64,000 nucleotides of DNA from Xiphophorus maculatus (Eukaryota > Chordata > Actinopteri > Cyprinodontiformes > Poeciliidae), in the NCBI RefSeq assembly GCF_002775205.1, contig NC_036456.1:21882968-21946967 (forward strand), read 5' to 3'. Made by a program: the position numbers and the translations under genes. The notes beneath the pieces are model-generated. The model made no database searches. It saw only the letters and a list, made by a program, of their open reading frames with translations, and was not told where the DNA came from. How positions within the stretch are numbered: the first letter of the stretch is position 1; each line of letters starts with the position of its first letter. Of this stretch, positions 56,700 through 64,000 are shown in pieces.

Positions 56700-58600
56700 T
56701 TGAGAAATACAGAGCTAGCTGAAGCTAGCAGCGAAGTTTCCGGCAGATTAATCTAAAATATTCGTCATTACCCCAAATTATTTGTTAAACTTGAACTTTA
56801 TAGTTCATTTTGAGTCAGTATTGTAAACATGGAAACGTAAGCATTTGTGTATTTCTAACTGACTGATTTAATACATATGAAAACGGAATAATTAAAACAA
56901 TATTAAAACATCTGACAGACAACCTGTCAGATAAAAACTAAATACAAACAACCTGAATGCAGTTTTCCTCTCATTCATGTCTCACTAATAGATGTTTTCA
57001 TTCCAAACAATCAGATTTTATTTAGAATAATAGTTCTCTGTTATTTCTGAACTTTATATTTCAGTTGCTTATTTTCTTATCATGTTATAGTCAGAGGTGG
57101 GAACCAAACATTTCTACTCAACTAAGAGTAGCAAACATGGTCATATTTTCACACAAGTAGCTATCCAAGATATTACTCAGGAGTAAAAAGTGTTTGGTAA
57201 AAAGGTGACTCAGGTTGAGTAACTAACAGATCCGAATATCTGATGTAATCGTTGAAAATGATGTCATCCTACAGACAAAAAGTATTATGTGCAACTTCAA
57301 GTATTTTAAGGACTAAAATGGAAATAATAATACAAATAATGATTATAATTACAAAATAACAAATTTAGACTGAACTTTCCTAAATCAATTTCTTTCAATA
57401 TGTCAGAACAGGTTGGAGATCTTCCAGTCATCTACATGGTTTACTGCATCTTCTTGATCTTGAAATGACACAACAGGCTCAGCAGATTTAAAGTAACATT
57501 AGAACAAAGATTATGAACAAACAAAAGGTGCAGTTTTTAATGCTCAAAAGGTTGAGAAACAGCATTTTATCACCTCGTTCACTGAAAACAAAGCAGAAAC
57601 GAATCTTAGATCATTGCAACATCCAGGCTCCGACTGGTGACTTAAATGAAACGCATCAAATGTAACATTCAGACGTACAAAAGGTTCATTAGTTGTTCAA
57701 AAAATATAATGAAATAAAACTTTGTGGAATTTAGAACCAATGACTCTGAAGAGTCCAGCTGTTCTTCATAAACCCTGACCACAATATCCAACATGCTGTT
57801 TCACTGCGGTAAGTTATTTGTTTGTAGTTAAATCAAGCAAACATTTGCAAAACATCTGGTGTAAAACATGCAACACTGTTTGAATGTCAACATGCAAAAC
57901 AGGGTTGCTAATGTAAGTTAGCTTAGTCAGTGGACAAAAAAATAGATTTAAAAAAAATCATAAAACTAAATAAATAAGTTAAATTAAATCTAAATCAAGA
58001 CTGGAGCACAAATCTCTACTTACTCATCTTCACCAGTTCACTCTGTTGTCCTCTGATTAGGTTGGGGCTTGTAGTTTGCCCAATTCTCCACTAGGTGGAG
58101 CTAATTGTTCATTAAATCAATGCAACCACAGTTCAAGAACATTCATGTCCTGCTGAGCTTGACTTAAAGAGATCAATAAAAAATTACATTTATTAGCAAA
58201 GAAAACTGTTTATTAGTGACTTATGTCGTTGAAATCTCAGATAAATACTTTAATTTCAGATTTTATTGGAATTTCATGTAACAGACAAAAATGAAAGGAA
58301 AGTTTTTATTCATAACAGAAATCTTTTATGAATAAAAAGTTGAAATCTGAATTAAATGCACTGATTTTTGTGGTTTTATTGACTAAATGTGAACAGGTCC
58401 AGGGGTGTGAAGACTTTTGCAAGGCGCCGGTCATCATGCAGTTTGTCTTCACTCTGTTCAATGAAATACGGTGGATATCAAAACGTAAACCTCTGATACC
58501 CCTGTGGTTAAAAGTGGAGGTATGTGACCTTTGACCTCTGGCCACAGACGGCGCTGATGGAGGCAGACAGCTGACAGAAGGCGGACCGGAGGCGAAACCC
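56700..58600. other. Spacer between divergent sgms2 and aimp1
   Basis: AT-rich; no coding exon supported. The stretch just before the aimp1 ATG (58540-58645) is more GC-rich and is the likely aimp1 5' UTR or promoter. Confidence 0.5.
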
Positions 58601-58645
58601 CTGGGCTCCACGCGCGTTCTGCAGCGGAGCCAGCCGAGCGTCAAC

Positions 58646-61600
58646 ATGGACAACATGGAGAACCTGTTCAACCCCAGGTACCAAACGCTTTACCGAAACT
58701 AACCAAACCACCTGAGGCTGCTCTGTTTCATTCCCAACTGTGAAATTTATCTTAAAAAGAAGCACTAGTTCATCTTTGTTTTCCAGATTAAGTCTTAAAG
58801 TAGAAACATTTTGGTCAACCTTAGAGCAACAACAGACCTGGATGTTTCACTGAAACTTCAGTCATTTTTCCTGAGTTTTTTTCTGTTTCCCAGTCATGTA
58901 TCAGTCTGAGTCTGTTCTCAGTGTAGTTACCGTACGCTCATGTGAGTGAGCTCCACTGGCTGCAGGTATTTTTAGCATCAGGCCTGTTGCAGCTGTTGTG
59001 TCTCTGCATGTCAGGAGCTGTGAGTGGGTTTGTTTAGCTGCTGTGGGAGGACACAGGAACGGTTCCCACAGGACAGAAACTCACATCTACAGCGTCAGCA
59101 GCAGCCGCAATTAAAAAAATATTCTTTTTAATCACCAACTACATTAGTCTCTGTTAATCCAAAATGTTAATAAACAACAAACATGCATGTTTACGGAAGT
59201 AAACGTGAGGTTTTGGTTTCTCAGGGGAATATCTGCCAGCTATTGTACAGAATTATTACACAACTAAATGAAAAACTTTTTCCTTCCTCATTTTTCTATT
59301 TTCATCTGTTTAGGTAAAAATTATAACCAGCTCAAAACTTCCCAGTAAACACAAAAAAACAGTCCTTGAATATGGTTGTTTTATATCAGTTAATATTGAT
59401 CATTATTGATTAGTTTTTTGTTTTAAATATTCCAAATACTAACAAACTGCTGATGTGACCTTTACTGTTTTGGCCACAGTTTTCTCTCCAAGCTGCTGTT
59501 GTTTTAATCTTTAAACAGTTATGAGGCACAAATATAAATATCAATACATAATAAGTCTGATAGAAAATTGATTAAACTCTGATCCAGAACCGCACAGCCT
59601 TCTGGGAGATGTAACCAGAGGAAAGACTTCAGCTACTTAACTTCTCACAGCTAGCAAAGCAAGGCTGGTGGCATCAACTAACTCACTCTCTCACTCTTTG
59701 GTTGCTTAGCAACTCACTCATTCTTTGGTTACCTAGCAACAACCTGCTGGGTAACTTAGGCAGCAGCAGTTTATATACATTGTTATTGATTTATTATTAA
59801 ATCTACTTTTGGCTCATCTTGCCTAAATAAAAGAAGCTGCCTAATAATTATGTGTAACTGTTCTTTGTTCATCTCAGGTCCAGTAGGTTGACTTCACAAC
59901 AGACACACAAAAACAAAAATAATAATAATAATAATAATAAACATAATTGTGAAACAGATGTGAGACAAACACACGTTCATGCAAATTTCACAGGTCAAAT
60001 CAGAAAAACGTTCCATTTATTTAACTCCACTTTCCTAAACCACCGGAAGTTCTTATGTACCGCGCGCTGGACGTCAAAACGTCATGCGCTTTGTTTGTAC
60101 TTTGTATACATATTTTAAATAATTGGAAAGCTAAGACTCTTGAGATTCTAACAAGTTACACCAATCAAGGATAAAGTTATAACTGTAGACAGTGAACTGT
60201 TTAGTCAAACAACTTAGAAATGCAGAATAAAGTCCAACTCACCGGCCAGAGTCTCCATCATTGACAGAACAGAAAAATCTCGAACAAAAACTTTCTTTTT
60301 ACGTCCACACTGGTCCAGTTAATCTAATCCCGTGACGTTTGTTTGTCCACAACAAGTCTGACGTCAACAATCTAACATAATCTGCCGCTGAAACCCTTCA
60401 AAATCTCCTTCATATCGATGTTTCTCTCAAATGTCTAACTCATTTCCGTTAGCATGCTAATTTTGTTGCTTGGGGGATATGGCAGGCCGATTTACCATAA
60501 AATCAGTTTCACACCAACATTCCAGACATCTGAAATTAGTTTGACTGGGTGTCTTTGTAAATTAAAATAGCTCTAATTACATTCTGACTAATATAAATGA
60601 CATCGGATTTGCCATTAATTTATGTAGAAGTTTTAATTCAAGATATCTGCAATTAATTACTGACCATCTGAAATGTGTATTTCAGATGGTCAGTAATTAA
60701 GGGATGACTAGTCAAAGTAAAGTTACTATATCTCACTTTTTATCTGGAGCTATAATTTGATACTACAATCTTGACTAGACAAAATTCTCCAAATAAATTT
60801 CCGGTATTAAACAGCTTTTCTATGATGAATATCTGGAGTGAAATGTCAGATTTGTCTGACATCACTGATATCTTGTGTTTGTATTCTGTCTCATCAAAGT
60901 GTCACAGATTGATGCATCATTGAAAATGTTCCATTTTTAGTTTGTTAATGGGCTGACAGCACTTTAGCTTTTCAAAGTGTTTTTTAAGTTCATTGTCTTT
61001 GTTGGAGGCGAATAAATAGGAAATTATTTTCCCATTTCTGAATCAAACTACATAGTTTTGCATTCTCTGCATGAGTTCTTCTGACATTGTGCCACTTTAT
61101 GATAATATCATGCAGGAAGCTCCTGCACTCATTCATGGTTTAATAAAAACAAACTTTTCTGGTGCATTAGCTCTGACCTTTAGCTGTGCGTGGCGCCCGG
61201 AGGCAGGCGGCGCCCGCTCTGATCTCATCTAAACATAAACGTTGTGATGTCATTGTCTCATTTGAATAATGATGTTTGACTGAATATCGTTTCTGTTAGT
61301 TTTAACCAGATTAACTGATGACATCTGAACCTGACGAAAAAGAGCATTTTAAATAGACAACTTTACATAAATGTAATAAAAAAATATTTTTTTTGTTTAA
61401 ATATATTTATTTTAAAATAAATTGATAAACATTTCAACCACTTCTATTAATAACAGTAATTAATGCTAATAATAATGCAGCAAACTGAAAATTATTGCTA
61501 ATATTTCAGATTGGCAGAAAACCTTTGACCTCTGACCTCTGTCAGCACAAGCTTTGTTTTATTTGATGGGTTTTTTGTTGCTTTTTGTTTTTTCAGCCTG

Positions 61601-63354
61601 GCAGCGGCGCTGAAGAAACTGGACCCGGAAGATGGAGAGCAGATCATGGAGTACTTTAAAACCCACGCGCTGCTGAGCAGAGAGAAAGCCTGTAAGACAC
61701 AAACCCTGAGAATTTAATGACATCATCAGGTTAAAGGTCAGAGGTCAGCTCAGACGTTTCCATCCACACATCATGAACATAATCCCACATTAATTTTAGG
61801 CTTTTAAAGCCGTTTGGCCGGTTCAGGTCCAGTAAGGTTCAGGTTGCCCAGAACCTTACTGCTGACTGAAACCAGTTTGGTTCTGGTTCTGTTGGGACAG
61901 ACGGGTCCAAACATGTTGGTTCTGGATGTTGAAGAGTTTGAAGGCATGAGCAGATATGTTTGGTGATTATTCACCAGTAACTCTAAAACAGTTCTAATAA
62001 AATTATTTACATTTTAATTGGATTTCTCACTTAACAAGAAAAAAAAAAGTATATTTGCAAAACTGTTTTTTTAATTTTTTGCAGAATATCAAAAAAGTTT
62101 TGCTCACACTTGTGATTGAAACTTGGCTTCTGTGGATCATGTCTAAAGCCTCAGAAATGATTTAGTGAACTTTGTAAGCTGACAGTAATGTTGTTCCATA
62201 TCTGTTCTTGAAAGTATGTAATGAATTCCTGCTTCATGTTGTCAGACAGGAACTGTTCAACCAAATCTAGCTAATCATGATGTTTCCATCCAACTCATGC
62301 AAATTTTGAACAAACTTTAAAATGTCACAAGAAGGAAAATGCAAAAAAAAAAAAAAAAATGTGTATTTAGTCTTATGATGACCAGAAACATTAAAAAAAC
62401 TAAGGGAAAAAAAGCAAAATCAGAAGAAATATGTAATATATTTACATTCTCTTGTATTTCCCACACAGCGCCACCTTGTGGATGACATGATATTGTGTGT
62501 GTTGCAGTGCTGCAGGCGTCCGTCAGAGAGCAGAAGAAGCTGCTGGTTGAAAACGCCAAACTGAAAAAGGACATCGACCAGCTGAGGGGTCAGCTGCAGG
62601 ACAAGCAGAAGAGACGCACCGGTACGGAAACTACCAACCAAACTTTAACACCTAACAACATCTTAACTCCACCAGGTCAAACGTTTATCCTATGTTTCTT
62701 TAAAAGACGTTCTCATTGGGGCCTGAGGAACCATAAAGTTCTGAAGGAAGTTTTATGGAAACGTTTTTAACCTCTTGGAAACACGGCGGACATTCTTAGA
62801 CTGCGTTAGACTTGATATCTTGCTAAATTAAACGTTACTCAGATGAATTCAGCCGTTATTGGTATTTCATCTCTTTCTTGCTGATTTAACATGTTTTCTT
62901 TCTTCCAGCCAAAGCGTTGTTCTCTCAGGCTCCGCCCCCTCACCGTGTAAGCCCCGCCCACTGCACCCCTGACCCCACCTCGCCCTCCGCACCAGCAGCT
63001 GCTGTTCCTTCATGCTGTCCTCCTCCCTCCGTTTCCTCCGGTGAGAGCAGAGACCGAGCAGGCAGGAGGAGGAGAGCAGAGAGGAAAGGTAACAACAAAC
63101 CGGAGAAACCAGAGGAAAATAAAACGACAGTCACGTTTCATATCCATCTTTTAGCTCGTCCGGTCTCAGACCCGCTCTCTTTGGGGGCGGAGTCTCGCAT
63201 CGATGCGTCACGTCTGGATCTGCGTGTTGGAAGAATCCTGAGCGTCCGGCGCCACCCGCTGGCGGAGGCCATGAGTGTTCAGGACGTGGATGTGGGAGAA
63301 AACTCTCCGCGGACCGTCGTTAGCAAACTGGGAGGGTTACAAGATCTGGACCAG
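58646..63354 (+). CDS. aimp1: AIMP1 (multisynthetase complex p43/EMAP-II precursor), 5' part
   Basis: It is a scaffold of the aminoacyl-tRNA synthetase complex that binds arginyl-tRNA synthetase and tRNA. Its C-terminal EMAP-II part is released as a cytokine in mammals. Exons: 58646-58677, 61597-61691, 62508-62621, 62909-63088 and 63155-63354, with matching phases and 207 aa to the last visible codon. It starts MDNMENLFNP. The leucine-rich coiled coil that docks to ArgRS is clear (EYFKTHALLSREKALLQASV, VENAKLKKDIDQLRGQL). A Pro/Ser then Arg-rich linker follows, then the start of the tRNA-binding OB fold (SRLDLRVGRILSVRRHPLAE, DVGENSPRTVVSKLGG). The gene runs off the window. The 66-nt stretch 63089-63154 has GT-AG ends but is also open in frame, so it may be retained. 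In the linker, PxxP-rich exon 4 is diverged from mammals. Whether this is the a or b fish copy is unknown. Confidence 0.9.
60653..60700. mobile_element. Perfect 22-bp hairpin, probable foldback/MITE core
   Basis: The left arm 60653-60674 (starts TTAATTACTGACCATCTG) is the exact reverse complement of 60679-60700, with loop GTGT. Surrounding sequence has GACTAGTCAAAGT and TCTTGACTAGACAAAAT, and AGATATCTGCAATTAATT, words seen in fish foldback elements. The full element may span about 60490-60900. It lies in aimp1 intron 1. Confidence 0.7.
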
Positions 63355-63360
63355 GTAAAA

Positions 63361-64000
63361 ACAATATTATTAGGCCCGAGCAGCAAAGCGCTGCGAAGGC
63401 CTATTGTATCTGTACTGTTTATTAGGCCCGAGCAGCAAAGCGCTGCGAAGGCCTATTGTATCTGTACTGTTTCTTATTATTAGGCCCGAGCAGCAAAGCG
63501 CTGCGAAGGCCTATTGTATCTGTACTGTTTCTTATTATTACGATTCTGCCCCCCTAAAGAGGAGCCTTTTTGGGGGCTTTATCATATTCAAAAACTCACC
63601 AAACTTGGCGGTCGCAACTAGAAAATTTAAAAATTTTGAATTTTAAGGTTGTCGCAAAAATCGCAAAAAAAATTGCTCAACGGCGGCAACTAGCAATTTT
63701 CTGTTGACACAATGGTATGAACGTATTTCATCGTAGAGACATGAAATTTGGTACACTTGTAGAGCTCACCAAAAGACTCAGAACTTACATTTAATGTTAT
63801 AAGCCAACTATCACAGAAAGTCGGCCATTTTGTATTGAACGTCCATTTTTTACCTCGATTTTGACGTTTACAGCCTTCGTATTTGATCGAACTCCTCCTA
63901 GGGATTTCGATTGATCGGCTTCAAACTCGGTCAGTCTGATCATAAGGCATGTTTGATTTAAAGTTATCAAATTGGTGAGTTTTGGAGCATGTTGAAGGGG
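63361..64000. mobile_element. Interspersed repeat with tandem hairpin head, runs off window
   Basis: Three tandem copies of a unit beginning TTAGGCCCGAGCAGCAAAGC, each with arms TAGGCC/GGCCTA and CAGC/GCTG that can pair, are followed by about 450 bp of noncoding sequence. This resembles a very abundant fish repeat. It sits in the aimp1 intron after the last visible exon. The right end is outside the window. Confidence 0.7.

Overview
The window is teleost genomic DNA. It is AT-rich with GT-AG introns, and it carries repeats common in fish genomes: a Tc1-like transposon, a LINE 3' end, solo LTRs and foldback elements. The fish lineage cannot be fixed from the sequence. All gene models were built by eye from ORFs, splice sites and codon phase. 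Complete models sum to whole codons across all exons, which is the main internal check.

Left part (about 0.8-41 kb): four paralogous C2H2 zinc-finger genes, called Z1-Z4 here. Z1 (+, 828-3146) lacks its 5' end because of the window edge. Z2 (-, 12371-4948, 836 aa) and Z3 (+, 12535-29889, 1263 aa) are head to head, with 163 bp between start codons. Z4 (+, 34262-39450, 893 aa) follows. The complete genes share a plan: an N-terminal coiled-coil exon, acidic exons, one or more copies of a two-exon domain of about 105 aa that I cannot assign to a named family, then a large terminal finger exon. The domain's predicted strand/helix order resembles a ubiquitin-like/PB1-like beta-grasp. It is carried in a three-exon unit of phases 0-2-1-0 and occurs once in Z2, twice in Z4 and five times in Z3. 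Z3 keeps only three fingers, against 12 in Z2 and Z4 and 10 in Z1.

Right part (about 43-64 kb): a different neighbourhood. It holds a short TCF/LEF-type HMG-box gene (+, 43209-47000, 209 aa), a sphingomyelin synthase 2 gene (-, 52349-49047, 377 aa) with a probable noncoding first exon near 56.4 kb, and the 5' half of aimp1 (+, 58646 to beyond 63354). SGMS2, LEF1 and AIMP1 lie near one another on human chromosome 4q, so this block looks like conserved synteny and the HMG-box gene may be a derived lef1 duplicate.

The most unusual part is the Z1-Z4 cluster: a zinc-finger family that appears to diversify by in-frame amplification of a folded domain as well as by changing finger number.
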